Notes: generated from the sequence alone by a model not told the origin. A stretch of 60,496 nucleotides of DNA from Lysobacterales bacterium (GCA_028285525.1 JANQOZ010000009.1:1-60496); one strand, 5' to 3'. Positions 6,653-16,697 are shown, numbered from the stretch's first letter. Made by a program: numbers and translations.

Positions 6653-7966
6653 TTATTGAGTTACGAGTACACTTTCGGCGCCGCGGAACTGGTCGATGCT
6701 GGATACCACCACACGCTCTCCGGGCTTGAGGCCGGCGAGGACCTCCACTTCACTGAGGCTTCGCGCCCCCACTTCGATCGAACGGCGTCGAGCAACATAG
6801 TCATCGCCGAGTACGTAGGCCACGCGTCCGCCGCCGCTGTCGAGAAACTGGCCCCGGCTCAGCTTCAGTACGTCCGGCCGTTCCTCCAGCAGGATGCGCG
6901 TTGTGAGGCGCTGGTTCTGACGCACGGAGGGGGAACGCTCGCCGGCGAAACGCAGCCGGGTGGTCACCTGGTTCTGAACAATCTCGGGCGACACGGCGAC
7001 CACCGTTGCCGGCCAGCTTTGATTGCCCACGAGGATCTCTGCCGCCATGCCGATACCCAGATCGTCGGCATAGCTCTCGGGCACCTGCGCCTCCACCTCA
7101 AAGACGGTGAGGTCGACCACGGTCAGCACGCCCACGTTGCGGGTCACCGCCGCCTTCTGCTCCACCAGCAGGTTGCCGACCACGCCGGTCACCGGCGACA
7201 GCAGCGATAGCTCGTCCACCTGTCGCGCCAGGTCTTCGACCAGCAGCTTCTGCCCCTCGAGCTCCAGCTCGCGCGTCTGCAGCTCAAACGCCAGGCGCTC
7301 CTCGTCGAGCTCAGCGTTTGCGACGGCATGGGTATGCGACAGCTCCGCGTTGCGCAGATCGTCCTGCGCCTTCTCAAAGTCGATCGCGGAAATCGAGTTG
7401 ATCTTGTAGCCCTCGTCCGCCCGTCGCTTCTCGCGGTCCGCCGCCTCGAGCGTTACCGCGGCCAGGTCCACGACACGCTGGTTGTCGAGCGATTTCTGGC
7501 GGCTTTCGATGCGCTGGCGGCGCAGCGCCACGTCCAGGCGCTGCAGATTAGCCTGCTCCTGCTGCAGCCGGTTGGTCAGCTCCGGGCTGTCAATCCGGGC
7601 CAGCTCCTGGCCTTTCTCAACGCTGGCGCCAGCCTCGGTGAGCAGCGTGATGGTGCCGTCCGCCGGCGCAAAAACGGTTGGGCTGACCGCAGCCACCACC
7701 TGACCCTGCACCGATACGTCCCGCACCAGATTGCCCCGGCCTACGGTAGCGATCCGGAGCCGGTCGAGCGGCACCGAAACGCTGGAGCCTGCCCAACGCT
7801 GCACCGCCGGCAGCGCCAGCCATACCAGCAGCACCAGGGCGATGACGCCACCGCCCAGCAACACCCAGCGCAGCCAGGGTTTCTTGGGCGCTACCTGTAC
7901 ATCCTGGGCTGACGTGTCTGCGATCTTCAATTCGGGTAGAGGATTGGATTTGGCCGCCTGCATCAC
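6653..7966 (-). CDS. periplasmic adaptor (HlyD/MacA family) of the ABC exporter
   Basis: The 437-residue protein has one N-terminal helix (about 33-52), then a biotinyl-lipoyl half (VFAPADGTITLLTEAGASVEKG), a long coiled-coil hairpin (about 130-260), the second lipoyl half (LLSPVTGVVGNLLV) and a C-terminal beta-barrel and membrane-proximal region. This is the membrane-fusion architecture. It is the first gene of the operon 7966 to 3385. The start could be either of two adjacent ATGs. The 290 bases upstream (7967-8256) hold no gene and should contain the operon promoter. No outer-membrane channel gene is near. Confidence 0.9.
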   Translation of the reverse strand: MMQAAKSNPLPELKIADTSAQDVQVAPKKPWLRWVLLGGGVIALVLLVWLALPAVQRWAGSSVSVPLDRLRIATVGRGNLVRDVSVQGQVVAAVSPTVFAPADGTITLLTEAGASVEKGQELARIDSPELTNRLQQEQANLQRLDVALRRQRIESRQKSLDNQRVVDLAAVTLEAADREKRRADEGYKINSISAIDFEKAQDDLRNAELSHTHAVANAELDEERLAFELQTRELELEGQKLLVEDLARQVDELSLLSPVTGVVGNLLVEQKAAVTRNVGVLTVVDLTVFEVEAQVPESYADDLGIGMAAEILVGNQSWPATVVAVSPEIVQNQVTTRLRFAGERSPSVRQNQRLTTRILLEERPDVLKLSRGQFLDSGGGRVAYVLGDDYVARRRSIEVGARSLSEVEVLAGLKPGERVVVSSIDQFRGAESVLVTQ

Positions 7967-8256
7967 TGCCCCTCCTTGGTTTTGTTATTCAACAGCAAGT
8001 CCCGGCAAGCGCTCGCGCGCAGGCCGGCTGGCGGTGATGGCAGCGGATCGGTGTTCTTCCAGGCTTGAGCCATGTCCCCTTAGACGCATCCAGCACCGGT
8101 TTGGTTACACGCGCATTCTCGCGACCTGTCAAATTCGGCCAAGTGCCAGATGGCCCAGTCGGTTTTGGCTGGACTGAGATGGGAATTGAAGCGCGTTAAT
8201 GCCCTATACGGCGGGCGTCCGGCCACTGGGAGGCCGGCTGGTGGGTAGCGGTCAGT

Positions 8257-10056
8257 TCAGGGTGAAGGCGGACGCGGCAGCACCGGCGGGCGTCGATCCA
8301 TCGTCTTGCCGTCGGCGATCGCCAGCTCTTCAAACAGTAAGCTCGGCACGACGTAGCTGGCCGGCTCCATCGCCCCTCGCACGCCCGACAAAAAGTAGCC
8401 GCCTCTCGGGAAGCCGGGCGTTACTGAATGAACGTAGTAGTCGTCGCCAATGGCCTCAAGTCGACGAAACTCCCGCACGGCAAAGCGCTCGATGTTGAGA
8501 TTGCGCACCCGCTCGCGTCTGCCGTCGGGGAACTGACGCCAGGCCACCAACGCCTCGGGCAGGCGCTCCCGGTAGTTAAACACCGCCATGCTCTGCATCG
8601 ATTCGAGCTGCCGCTGGGCCTGCGGATCGCCGAGCTTTTCGACCACAATCACGTAATCGGTACCCGCGTCGATGCGGAGCTCTTCCAGCAGCTGCGATCG
8701 TTCAGCCGCGTTCGCGGCAACGTCGCTGGTCAAAATCAGGTTGCCCGGCATGGGAAAACCGCCGCGGCTGTTGCCGGTGCTGGCGGTGGTGCCATACATC
8801 GGAATGCGGGAGGACAGGATCTGCTTGAGCCGCCCGTCCTCGACCAGCACCTTGCGGTTGGCGGCCACGCCCTCGTCGTCCACCCGAAAGCGGCCGATCA
8901 GGGGCAGCGTCTCGAAGGCATCGAGCGTCGGGTCGTCCACCAGCGTTGACCCGCGCGGCAGCACGCGCGACCCGATCTTGCGACCGAAGCGCTGCTGGCG
9001 GGCCTGCAGGTCAGCAATCCACGGCTGCATGTTGGGCTCTGAGGCCACCATGCGCGGCACCGACTGCAGCTGGCTGGCAAACAGTTCAGCGAACAGCGCT
9101 GCGGCCGCCTGCCCCTGAAACAGCACGGGGCCCACGTACTGATCCAGACGCTCGGCGGAGCGGGCTTCGGTGAGCCGCTTGCCCATCGCCCGCAGCTTCT
9201 GCTTCAGCGCTTCTGTGTCCGGCAGGTCGCTGAGCTGGCGTGCGCGAAAAAGCTCAAAGTCCCACAGCACGGCACCGTCGGCCGCCTGGGTGCGGGCGAT
9301 GGCCCCGATCGTGATGTCCGGCACCTGGCGATGGAATCGGCTGCCCTCAGCGTTGAGGTAGCGAATGTCTCGATAGTAAACCCGCAGCCAGACGTTCGAC
9401 TCATGCAGCTCCGGGTAGTCCGCCAGAACCTGCGACAGCTCGGTCGCCAGCGTTCGGGCTGCCTCAAGCTCAATGGCGGGCCGAGAGCTGAGCTCATCCA
9501 CCGCTACGACCGGCGCCGCGTAGAAGTCCACCAGCCCGTCCCGGTCCACCATCGCCTGCTTGTCGGCGAGCTTCACGGCATAGTCTTCCAGCGCGCGCTT
9601 GTACGCCAGATCGGTCGCCAGCCAGAAAGAGCGGCGCAGCGCCGCATAGTTGTCGTCCACCGGCAGGCGGAAACTGTTGGGGTTGTAGTAGCGATGCAGC
9701 GCTGACCCACCCATGCCGAAGCGCGACACCAGCGACGAATCCAGGTCGTAGTCGCCGACGCGAACCTGCACGTGGCCGCTGCGGTTGTGGCTTTGATTGT
9801 CGCTGGCGATGCTGCCCAAGGTGGCTTTGACGAACAGCACGTAGCTGTCCTGCAGCCGGTATTCGACGTAGTACGGCGGCGACTCGTCCGCAAGCTTGAG
9901 CTGTTTGATACTGCGCTCCAGCTCATCGGCCATCGCCTGGATGAGCGGGTCAGCATCCGGCTCTGCCGGGGCTGGCGTTTGCGCGGCAACCGGGTCCAAC
10001 ACCAAGAGCGCCAGTGCGGCCCAGCCCAGCCTTTGGAGCCTACCGGACCCCATCAC
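8257..10056 (-). CDS. exported TldE/PmbA-like protein without metal ligands
   Basis: The 599-residue protein has a signal peptide (RLGWAALALLVLDPVAAQ) and a TldD/PmbA-type body, including IGRFRVDDEGVAANRKVLVEDG, similar to its upstream neighbour. The position of the metal-binding HExxxH is replaced by FAELFASQL, and the C-terminal Cys segment by RGAMEPASYVV, so it should be catalytically inactive like TldE/PmbA. It overlaps the end of the TldD-like gene by 17 bases. TldD and TldE form a heterodimeric metalloprotease. Here both carry signal peptides, so the complex would sit in the periplasm rather than the cytosol. Confidence 0.8.
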   Translation of the reverse strand: MMGSGRLQRLGWAALALLVLDPVAAQTPAPAEPDADPLIQAMADELERSIKQLKLADESPPYYVEYRLQDSYVLFVKATLGSIASDNQSHNRSGHVQVRVGDYDLDSSLVSRFGMGGSALHRYYNPNSFRLPVDDNYAALRRSFWLATDLAYKRALEDYAVKLADKQAMVDRDGLVDFYAAPVVAVDELSSRPAIELEAARTLATELSQVLADYPELHESNVWLRVYYRDIRYLNAEGSRFHRQVPDITIGAIARTQAADGAVLWDFELFRARQLSDLPDTEALKQKLRAMGKRLTEARSAERLDQYVGPVLFQGQAAAALFAELFASQLQSVPRMVASEPNMQPWIADLQARQQRFGRKIGSRVLPRGSTLVDDPTLDAFETLPLIGRFRVDDEGVAANRKVLVEDGRLKQILSSRIPMYGTTASTGNSRGGFPMPGNLILTSDVAANAAERSQLLEELRIDAGTDYVIVVEKLGDPQAQRQLESMQSMAVFNYRERLPEALVAWRQFPDGRRERVRNLNIERFAVREFRRLEAIGDDYYVHSVTPGFPRGGYFLSGVRGAMEPASYVVPSLLFEELAIADGKTMDRRPPVLPRPPSP

Positions 10057-11803
10057 GGGAATCCTCCGGCGCCGGGTTCGGCAAAATCGGCGGGCGCGTC
10101 TGCGACCGGGCCTTTCGCTGCACTTCGAGACGGTCCAGCATGACCGAAGGCGCCACGAGCGAGACCGGCACCGATCCAGACTCCGCGCCGCACCAGCCGT
10201 GGAATACCTCCGGGTTGTCGGCCCCGAGCTGGATGTGGCTGAGCGTCAGCAGCGGCGTGCCGATGACGTCGACCCCGCGGGCCAGCTCCTCGCGACCATC
10301 CGGATACACCTTGTAAAGGATGGTCGGAATCACCTTCAGCGCGTTGGGGTCGCGTCGATTGACCGTCGTAAAGCCGCCGACGGCGTCCCGAATGATCAGG
10401 CCAAACTCGTTCCCCGATTCTTCGATGGCTGCCAGAAACCGCGCTTTGAGCGCCTCGTCCGACAGCGGGTTGTCCACCTCAACAAAGAGGTTCGACTGGC
10501 GGGCCACCGGCGACCGACCGCTCAGCGCCTGCGCCCTGCCGTGACCGTTGGAGCGGGGAAATCCTTCGATTGGTATGCGCGACATCAGAAAGCCTTCGAG
10601 TACCCCGTCGCGAACCACGTCGACGCGCTGCGCGGGGACACCCTCATCATCTACCGTATAGCTACCCAGCAGCGCTTCTCCGCGAAACTCCGTGCGAGTG
10701 GGATCAAAATACACGTTGAACCCGGCCGGCAGAATCCGCTCGCCAAGCTTCCGCTTGAGGGTCTGGGCGCCCTCTTCCCGGCGCAGCCGGTGGCCCTCGA
10801 CCCGGTGGCCCAGAAGCTCGTGAAAAAACACCGCGCTGGCCCGACCTTCGAGCAAGACCGGCCCGGAGTAGGCGGTCACCAGCGGCGCGCTGCGCAGCGC
10901 GGCGGCCTGCGCCAGGAGCTCGCCGATGGTCGCCTGCATGGTCTCGTCGTTCGGCAGGTCATCTTCGCTGGCGGCCAGCAGCGTCCGCGTCAGCGGCAGC
11001 TCCATACCGTCGTCCGCTTTCACCATCATCTGCATTGTCAGCCGGAACACCCGATGGCTTTTCCGCAGCCGGGTGCCCTCGCTGTTCACCAGCCGCAGCG
11101 TGCTGCGCGTATGGCTCAGCGTGACGCGCCCGACCAGCAGATCTTCGCTGCCGGCAAACCGGGCGGAGTAGCGCCGCAGTCGGTCCTGCCAGAGCCACGC
11201 GGGAAAGGTGGCCTCAGCCTCGGGCTCGAGCAACACCACCGGATCCTGCCGGGAGAAATCGGACGAGCGATCCTCCTCAGTCACCTTCACCGTCAGGTTG
11301 CTGTTGACCTTGGCCATGTGGTCGAGCGCCTGCTGATACACTCGGTCGGTGGCCTGCCACAGCAGCTGGCGCACCGGCTCGGGATCGTCGGTCAGCGGCA
11401 AGACCTGCCAGTTGTTGCGGTAGTTGGCGCCCCAGCTCTGCCCGTCGCTGCGCAGGGCGTGGGTGTTGTCCAGGTCATAGTCCCCAACGCGTGCCTCCAC
11501 ATAGAGCCGCCGCCAGCGCTGCTGACTGTCTCGCTCGAGTGCTCCGAAGCTGGCGCTCACCACCTGGTTCTGGATGTCGGCGACGCGGTAGGCGAGGAAG
11601 TATGCGGGCGGATCACCTTCGGCCATGCTCGTCATGTAGCGCTTCAGCTCATTGTCGAGCAGGTCGATCAGCGGGTCTTCGGCAGCGATGACCGTCGGCG
11701 CGAATACCTGAGAGAGCAGCACCAGGCCAAGCAACGGCCGCCGCGCCGTGTTTGCACGTTGCCGACGTCTGGTTACGAGGAAAGTGAATATGCCCAGCAT
11801 CAC
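10040..11803 (-). CDS. exported TldD-like metallopeptidase
   Basis: The 587-residue protein has an N-terminal export signal with a basic n-region and hydrophobic core (about 22-40). The TldD metal motif HELLGH is at 328-333 and is followed by RVEGHR. The late Cys of WCGAESGSVPVS (Cys538) corresponds to the third metal ligand of TldD. Lid and barrel elements GSYTVDDEGVPAQRVDVVRDG and SRIPIEGFPRSNGHGRA are also TldD-like. It is the active partner of the pair with 8257-10056. TldD/E of E. coli processes unfolded or modified peptides in the cytosol, so a secreted version must act on envelope peptides. The start is 51 bases from divergent rimO. Confidence 0.83.
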   Translation of the reverse strand: MMLGIFTFLVTRRRQRANTARRPLLGLVLLSQVFAPTVIAAEDPLIDLLDNELKRYMTSMAEGDPPAYFLAYRVADIQNQVVSASFGALERDSQQRWRRLYVEARVGDYDLDNTHALRSDGQSWGANYRNNWQVLPLTDDPEPVRQLLWQATDRVYQQALDHMAKVNSNLTVKVTEEDRSSDFSRQDPVVLLEPEAEATFPAWLWQDRLRRYSARFAGSEDLLVGRVTLSHTRSTLRLVNSEGTRLRKSHRVFRLTMQMMVKADDGMELPLTRTLLAASEDDLPNDETMQATIGELLAQAAALRSAPLVTAYSGPVLLEGRASAVFFHELLGHRVEGHRLRREEGAQTLKRKLGERILPAGFNVYFDPTRTEFRGEALLGSYTVDDEGVPAQRVDVVRDGVLEGFLMSRIPIEGFPRSNGHGRAQALSGRSPVARQSNLFVEVDNPLSDEALKARFLAAIEESGNEFGLIIRDAVGGFTTVNRRDPNALKVIPTILYKVYPDGREELARGVDVIGTPLLTLSHIQLGADNPEVFHGWCGAESGSVPVSLVAPSVMLDRLEVQRKARSQTRPPILPNPAPEDSRDGVR

Positions 11804-11854
11804 GATAGGTTAACCAAAATGCGAATCGGATTGGCGAATGGGCGATAATGGGTT

Positions 11855-13180
11855 ATGAGCCATGAAAATTCTGTCCGCGTGGGATTTGTCAGCCTGGGAT
11901 GCCCCAAGGCGCTGGTCGACTCCGAGCGCATCCTTACCCAGCTTAGAACCGACGGTTACGACATCGTTCCGGAGTACCAGCAGGCGGATCTGGTGGTGGT
12001 CAACACCTGCGGTTTTATCGACAGCGCAAAAGCGGAGTCACTCGCCACGATTGGCGAAGCGCTCGAAGAGAACGGTCGAGTGCTGGTCACCGGCTGCATG
12101 GGAGCCAACGAGCGCGACATCCTGGACGTTCATCCCAAGGTGCTCGGCGTCTCCGGGCCGCAGCAGTACGACGCGGTGGTCAGCTCGGTGCACGAGTATC
12201 TGCCGCCGCCTGACTCGCTGCCGTTTGAATCGCTGGTGCCGCGTCAGGGCATCAAGCTCACGCCGCGGCACTACGCGTACCTGAAGATTTCTGAAGGGTG
12301 CAACCACAAGTGCAGCTTTTGCATCATCCCCGACATGCGTGGGCGCCTCGTCAGCCGACCGATCAACGAGGTGCTGGCCGAGGCCCGTCGCCTCAGCGCA
12401 GCGGGCGTGCGCGAACTGCTGGTCATCGCCCAGGACACCAGCGCTTACGGCGTCGACATCAAATATGCGGAGAGCACGTTTGCCGGCCAAACCTGGCGGA
12501 CCAACCTGGGAGACCTGTGCCGAGCGCTCGGTGAGATCGGCATCTGGGTCAGGCTGCATTACGTTTACCCCTATCCTCACGTCGACAAGGTGATTCCGCT
12601 GATGGCGGAGGGCAAGATCCTGCCCTACCTCGACGTGCCGCTGCAGCACGGCAGTCCCGAGGTGCTCAAGGCCATGCGCCGTCCGGCGGCGGCCCACAAC
12701 ACGCTGGAACGCCTCGAACGCTGGCGCGAAATCTGCCCGGAGATCACCGTGCGAAGCACCTTCATTGTCGGTTTCCCCGGCGAAACGGAGGCGCAGTTCG
12801 AGACCCTCCTGGAGTTCCTTGAGGCGGCCCAGCTCGATCGGGTGGGATGTTTTAAGTACAGCCCCGTCGAGGGCGCCCGCGCCAATGCGCTCGACGGCGC
12901 GGTGCCGGACGAGGTCAAGCAGGAGCGCTACGACCGATTCATGGCGGTGGCTCAGGACATCAGCCGGAAGAAGCTGGCGACGCGGGTCGGCAGAACCGAG
13001 AAGGTCATCATCGATGAGCTCGCCGGCGACACGGCCGTGGCGCGGAGCTACTCCGACGCCCCGGAGATCGACGGCGTGGTGCATGTTGCCAACGCGGCGA
13101 ATTTGCGCGTGGGCGGCTTCGCCCAGGTCACGATTACAAGTGCTGACGACTACGACCTGTTTGCCGAGGCGGTCACCTGA
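11855..13180 (+). CDS. rimO: ribosomal protein S12 methylthiotransferase RimO
   Basis: The 441-residue enzyme adds a methylthio group to an Asp of ribosomal protein S12 by radical SAM chemistry with two iron-sulfur clusters. The N-terminal UPF0004 domain has [13 protein letters not shown] and Cys at 16, 52 and 81. The radical SAM motif GCNHKCSFC has Cys at 149, 153 and 156, and a C-terminal TRAM domain ends the protein. Length and motifs match RimO rather than MiaB. Its stop overlaps the proposed CTG start of rsmC. A GATAAT at 11844-11849 lies only five bases before the ATG, hinting at a very short leader. Confidence 0.96.
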   Translation: MSHENSVRVGFVSLGCPKALVDSERILTQLRTDGYDIVPEYQQADLVVVNTCGFIDSAKAESLATIGEALEENGRVLVTGCMGANERDILDVHPKVLGVSGPQQYDAVVSSVHEYLPPPDSLPFESLVPRQGIKLTPRHYAYLKISEGCNHKCSFCIIPDMRGRLVSRPINEVLAEARRLSAAGVRELLVIAQDTSAYGVDIKYAESTFAGQTWRTNLGDLCRALGEIGIWVRLHYVYPYPHVDKVIPLMAEGKILPYLDVPLQHGSPEVLKAMRRPAAAHNTLERLERWREICPEITVRSTFIVGFPGETEAQFETLLEFLEAAQLDRVGCFKYSPVEGARANALDGAVPDEVKQERYDRFMAVAQDISRKKLATRVGRTEKVIIDELAGDTAVARSYSDAPEIDGVVHVANAANLRVGGFAQVTITSADDYDLFAEAVT

Positions 13181-14172
13181 ACCCGGAAACCGAACTGCTG
13201 CTGCGGCAGCGCAGCCGCTTCGAGAGCCCTGAAGAAACCCTGTGGATCAACCCGCCGGCGGACGGGTTCTGGCAGTCGTTTGGCGCCAGCCAGGCGCTCA
13301 CCTTTCATCACGGCGAGGCGGCACTGCTGGCCGATCATCTGGCGGTCAGCACCGAGCCGGCGCCCCGCCCTGCCCGTCACGTGGTGCTCTATCTCCCCAA
13401 GTCGAAGGCGCGACTCACGCTTATGGTGGAGCTCGCTGCCGCCGGGCTTGCCGCAGGCGGCAAGCTCTGGCTGGTCGGCGCCAAAAAGGGCGGCGCCCCC
13501 TCGGCCGGCAAGGAGCTCAAACACACTTTCGCCTCGGTTCAGAAGCTCGACGCCGCCCGACACTGCATGCTGTTCGAGGCAAGTGAAGCCAAGCCCGCGC
13601 CGGCCTTCGACCTCGACCGTCACTGGCAAACGTTTGCCGGCCCCGATCTTCAGCTGTTCAGTCTGCCCGGCGTCTTCAGCCACGGCCGGCTGGATGACGC
13701 CAGCGCCATGCTGATCGAGAGTCTGCCCGACGAGATGCCTGGCACCTGTCTGGACTTCGGCAGCGGCTGCGGCGTGCTGAGCGCGGTGGGCAGCCGCCGC
13801 GGCGCCCGGGTGACAGCGATCGATTCGGACGAGCTCGCGGTGCGCTCCACCCGTCGGACGCTCGCCGAGAACGGGCTTGAGGGCTCGGTGCTTGGCGCCA
13901 CCAGGCTGCCGCCGCCAAGTGAACCGCTGCGCTGGATCATCAGCAACCCGCCCTTTCACCAGGGGCTGAGCACCGATCTCAACGCGACACACCAGATGCT
14001 GGTCGACGCAGCCGCGAGCCTCGCTAGAGACGGCGAGCTGTGGCTGGTGGCCAATCGATTTCTGGATTACCCCAAACGCCTGGCGGCGCTGTTTGACGCG
14101 GTCGACGAGCCGGCCGGCGACTCCTCGTTCCGCGTGCTCAGGGCAAAGCGTCCGAGATCGCGTCCGCGGTAG
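13177..14172 (+). CDS. rsmC: 16S rRNA G1207 methyltransferase RsmC, CTG start
   Basis: The protein has an N-terminal degenerate methyltransferase-like domain ([27 protein letters not shown]) and a C-terminal SAM domain with [19 protein letters not shown] (about 192) and the catalytic NPPFHQG (257-263). RsmC methylates N2 of a guanine in 16S rRNA helix 34. No ATG, GTG or TTG precedes the N-terminal domain; the first GTG, at 13381, would remove 68 conserved residues. A CTG at 13177 overlaps the rimO stop as CTGA and is preceded by GAGG at 13166-13169 with seven-base spacing, so I place the start there (331 residues). The last 35 bases overlap the convergent GGDEF gene. Confidence 0.85.
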   Translation: MNPETELLLRQRSRFESPEETLWINPPADGFWQSFGASQALTFHHGEAALLADHLAVSTEPAPRPARHVVLYLPKSKARLTLMVELAAAGLAAGGKLWLVGAKKGGAPSAGKELKHTFASVQKLDAARHCMLFEASEAKPAPAFDLDRHWQTFAGPDLQLFSLPGVFSHGRLDDASAMLIESLPDEMPGTCLDFGSGCGVLSAVGSRRGARVTAIDSDELAVRSTRRTLAENGLEGSVLGATRLPPPSEPLRWIISNPPFHQGLSTDLNATHQMLVDAAASLARDGELWLVANRFLDYPKRLAALFDAVDEPAGDSSFRVLRAKRPRSRPR

Positions 14173-15961
14173 GGGCACCCGGGACGTCCCCGGCCGCGAC
14201 AACGCGGTTGCGGCCCTGTCGCTTGGCTTCATACATGGCCTTATCCGCGATCCGCACCAGGTCGCGGTAGGTGCGCCCTTCTCCGGCGCGCAGGCTGGCC
14301 ACGCCGATGCTGGCGGTAATGCCGAAAGCCTGGTCTTCACTCACCACCTTGAGCTTTTCGATACGCTCGCGCAGCTGCTCGGCGAGCGGCCAGATCTCGT
14401 TCGCTGCAATGTCGGGCAGCAGCACAAAAAACTCTTCGCCGCCGAAACGCGCGAGGATGCCGGGATAGTCCGCCAGCTGCTCTTCCATAGCCTGGGCCAC
14501 CTGGCGCAGGCAGTCGTCACCGGCCATGTGGCCGCGCTGATCATTCACCTGCTTGAACTGGTCCAGGTCCACCACGATCAGCGTCAGCGGCCGACCGTGA
14601 TCGATCGCCTCAGCCCACAGGCGCGTCAGCGACAGATCCAGATGCCGTCGGTTGTATACCCCGGTCAGCCCGTCACGCTGGCTTGACTGCTCCAGCACTC
14701 GATTGGCGGTTTCCAGGCGGGTCAGCGCGTCGTTGAGCTCGGCGGTTCGCTCGCCGACCCGCTGCTCCATCTCGGTCCGCGCGTCTGCCTCCATGCGCCG
14801 GTTCTCCTCCTGCAGCACGCGGAAGCGATAGGCGAGCGCAAAAGACAGCAGCACCATCTCAGCGGCCGAGCCGATCTGCATGCCGTAGGTGGTGACGAAC
14901 GTACGGGGCATGAAGCCAAACGACACGCCGGCGTAGGCCAGCATGCCGGCAATGAGCAGGCCCCAGGCCAGCAGGAAGTAGCGAGCCGGCCGATAACCCT
15001 GCGACCAGGCGCGTACGCCGCTGGCCAGCACCGCCACTGCCGAAACAAACACCATGCCGGTGGCGATCTGCACCAGGTAGCGATACGACACGACAAAAGC
15101 CGCGAAGGAGATCAGGGCGAGCACCACCATCAGGAGCAGACACACCTGGTCGAGCCGCGGCGCTGAGGTCCGCAGCGTCAAAAAGCTGCGGCAGAACTGC
15201 AGCATTGCCATCTGGGCAAGCGGCAGCATGAGCAAGATTGCAAGATTGGCCACCTGCGGATCGCCGGGCCAGAAAAACTGATAGCTGATCCCGTTCAAAG
15301 ACAGCTGAAGCAGACCGAAGCTCGCGACATAAAGAACGTAGTACAGAAACGTCGTGTCCCTGAGCGTCAGAAACAGCAGCAGGTTGTAGGCCGCCAGCGC
15401 AAGGAGCACCCCGTAGAGCAGCCCCATCCCCAGCTGGCCCAGATAGTTGATCTCCGCCAGCGCCAGCGGCGTCACCAGCCGAAGCGGCACCTGGATCGAG
15501 CTTTCGCTGGACACCCGCAGCGCCAGCCTTACCGTTTCGCCCGCCGGCACCATGACCGGGAAGGAAAAGTGCCGATGCGCAAAAAAACGCCGGTCGAAGG
15601 GCTCCCGGTCGCCCCCGGTCAGCTGCTGTACAGCGCCAGCATCATCTTCGAGATAGAGCTCAAGGTGATCGAGAAGCGGATACTCCAGGAGCAGTATCCA
15701 ATCCGTCTCCGGATGGGCGCGGTTGTGAATTTCGCCGACGAACCAGTGAGCCTGGGTGGAAAAGCCGTAATTGGCGTTCGGCGCAAGCGGCTGCAGCAGC
15801 TCGGGCGAGATGGCCAGCACCTGATCACGGGACAGGGCGGGATCTACCGCGACGTAGCGCAGCGTCGCGGACAGCTCGTAGTTATTGACCCCCGGTTCCA
15901 GGTCGTTGGCGGACGCCGTGCCGATCAACAGCAGCAGCGCCGTCAGCACCCCTGTCTTCAT
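14138..15961 (-). CDS. 7TM-DISM diguanylate cyclase
   Basis: The 607-residue membrane enzyme has a signal peptide, an extracellular 7TMR-DISMED2 beta domain (about 25-165), seven transmembrane helices (about 175-380), a short coiled coil, and a GGDEF domain. DGLTGVYNRRHLDLSL opens the GGDEF domain, and the active loop GGEEF is at 507-511. It should make cyclic di-GMP in response to an external carbohydrate-like or membrane signal. The RxxD inhibitory site expected just before the loop is absent (DYPG instead), so product inhibition may be weak. The gene is convergent with rsmC and overlaps it by 35 bases. Confidence 0.92.
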   Translation of the reverse strand: MKTGVLTALLLLIGTASANDLEPGVNNYELSATLRYVAVDPALSRDQVLAISPELLQPLAPNANYGFSTQAHWFVGEIHNRAHPETDWILLLEYPLLDHLELYLEDDAGAVQQLTGGDREPFDRRFFAHRHFSFPVMVPAGETVRLALRVSSESSIQVPLRLVTPLALAEINYLGQLGMGLLYGVLLALAAYNLLLFLTLRDTTFLYYVLYVASFGLLQLSLNGISYQFFWPGDPQVANLAILLMLPLAQMAMLQFCRSFLTLRTSAPRLDQVCLLLMVVLALISFAAFVVSYRYLVQIATGMVFVSAVAVLASGVRAWSQGYRPARYFLLAWGLLIAGMLAYAGVSFGFMPRTFVTTYGMQIGSAAEMVLLSFALAYRFRVLQEENRRMEADARTEMEQRVGERTAELNDALTRLETANRVLEQSSQRDGLTGVYNRRHLDLSLTRLWAEAIDHGRPLTLIVVDLDQFKQVNDQRGHMAGDDCLRQVAQAMEEQLADYPGILARFGGEEFFVLLPDIAANEIWPLAEQLRERIEKLKVVSEDQAFGITASIGVASLRAGEGRTYRDLVRIADKAMYEAKRQGRNRVVAAGDVPGAPTADAISDALP

Positions 15962-16141
15962 GTTTCTTGTCCCAGGCCACGATCGCAGCCCGCAGGCGGG
16001 CAGCTAACGCGTCCGAATTAACCCCACCTCTGACCATAGCACGAAACTCATCGTGCATCGGGCAGCCATGGGTCGTCAGGCCAGGGACAGCGGACCGGGG
16101 GCGGGCCTTCCGTGGCCGCCCGCGGTTCAATGGCTGTGGGG

Positions 16142-16624
16142 TCAGCCTCCGAGACCGGGACCGAGCATTCCGAGGATGAACAGAGCGCTGGCGCTTGAGA
16201 GCAGCACCGGTTCCGCTCCCTCGGCGTGAGGCAGCAGGCCCAGCGCACCCACGAGGTAGGCGACCCCAAGGAGGACCGGTGCACCCGGTAGTGCGGCCAC
16301 GCTCAGCGCAATCGTCAGCAGGCCCAGCCCAGCGTGATGCAGCGCGGCCCAGCCCGGAGATCGGTCCAGCGCGAGCCAGAGCTGGATAACGCCGAACCCG
16401 GCGGCCAATGCGGCGAGCACCCGCAGCTGCTCATCACCGCTCAGCAGGCCCGTGCTGGCCAGGGTGATGATGCCCAGCGCCACCCCGGTGGTCGTGGCAC
16501 ACAGCGCGCGGCACACCCGGCCGCTCAGCAAGTTGCCGAGGCGGCGTGGCGCTGAACGCCGACCGCTGGCACCCGCGGGCGGCGCTGCCGCCCTGCCGTC
16601 GATCACTTTCTGCATTGCTGTCAT
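16142..16624 (-). CDS. small membrane protein under TetR control, unknown function
   Basis: The 160-residue protein has a basic N-terminal tail of about 40 residues rich in Ala, Arg and Pro. Four hydrophobic segments follow (about 44-62, 68-86, 94-116 and 118-158). I do not recognise a family. A strong ribosome site, AGGAGG, precedes the ATG. An operator-like inverted repeat at 16643-16662 lies just upstream and matches the one in front of the TetR gene at 16698-17300, so the two are probably co-regulated. Confidence 0.6.
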   Translation of the reverse strand: MTAMQKVIDGRAAAPPAGASGRRSAPRRLGNLLSGRVCRALCATTTGVALGIITLASTGLLSGDEQLRVLAALAAGFGVIQLWLALDRSPGWAALHHAGLGLLTIALSVAALPGAPVLLGVAYLVGALGLLPHAEGAEPVLLSSASALFILGMLGPGLGG

Positions 16625-16642
16625 GATCTTTGCCTCCTAAGT

Positions 16643-16662
16643 TACCTACTGAAAAGTAAGTA
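16643..16662. promoter_or_regulatory. putative TetR operator before the 160-residue membrane protein
   Basis: TACCTAC and GTAAGTA flank a six-base spacer (16650-16655), with one mismatch between the arms. The arms and spacing match the perfect repeat at 17316-17335 upstream of the TetR gene itself. Confidence 0.6.
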
Positions 16663-16697
16663 TTAACCTGAAATTTTTCCGGCGTTGGCGCGCTGAC

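Noticed and set aside
9896..11848. A 650-codon rightward open frame opposite the TldD-like gene
   Set aside because: It is antisense to a gene with a clear metal motif and signal peptide and has no recognisable domain.
12038..13084. A 348-codon leftward frame within rimO
   Set aside because: It lies wholly inside rimO, antisense, with Arg- and Val-rich artefact composition.
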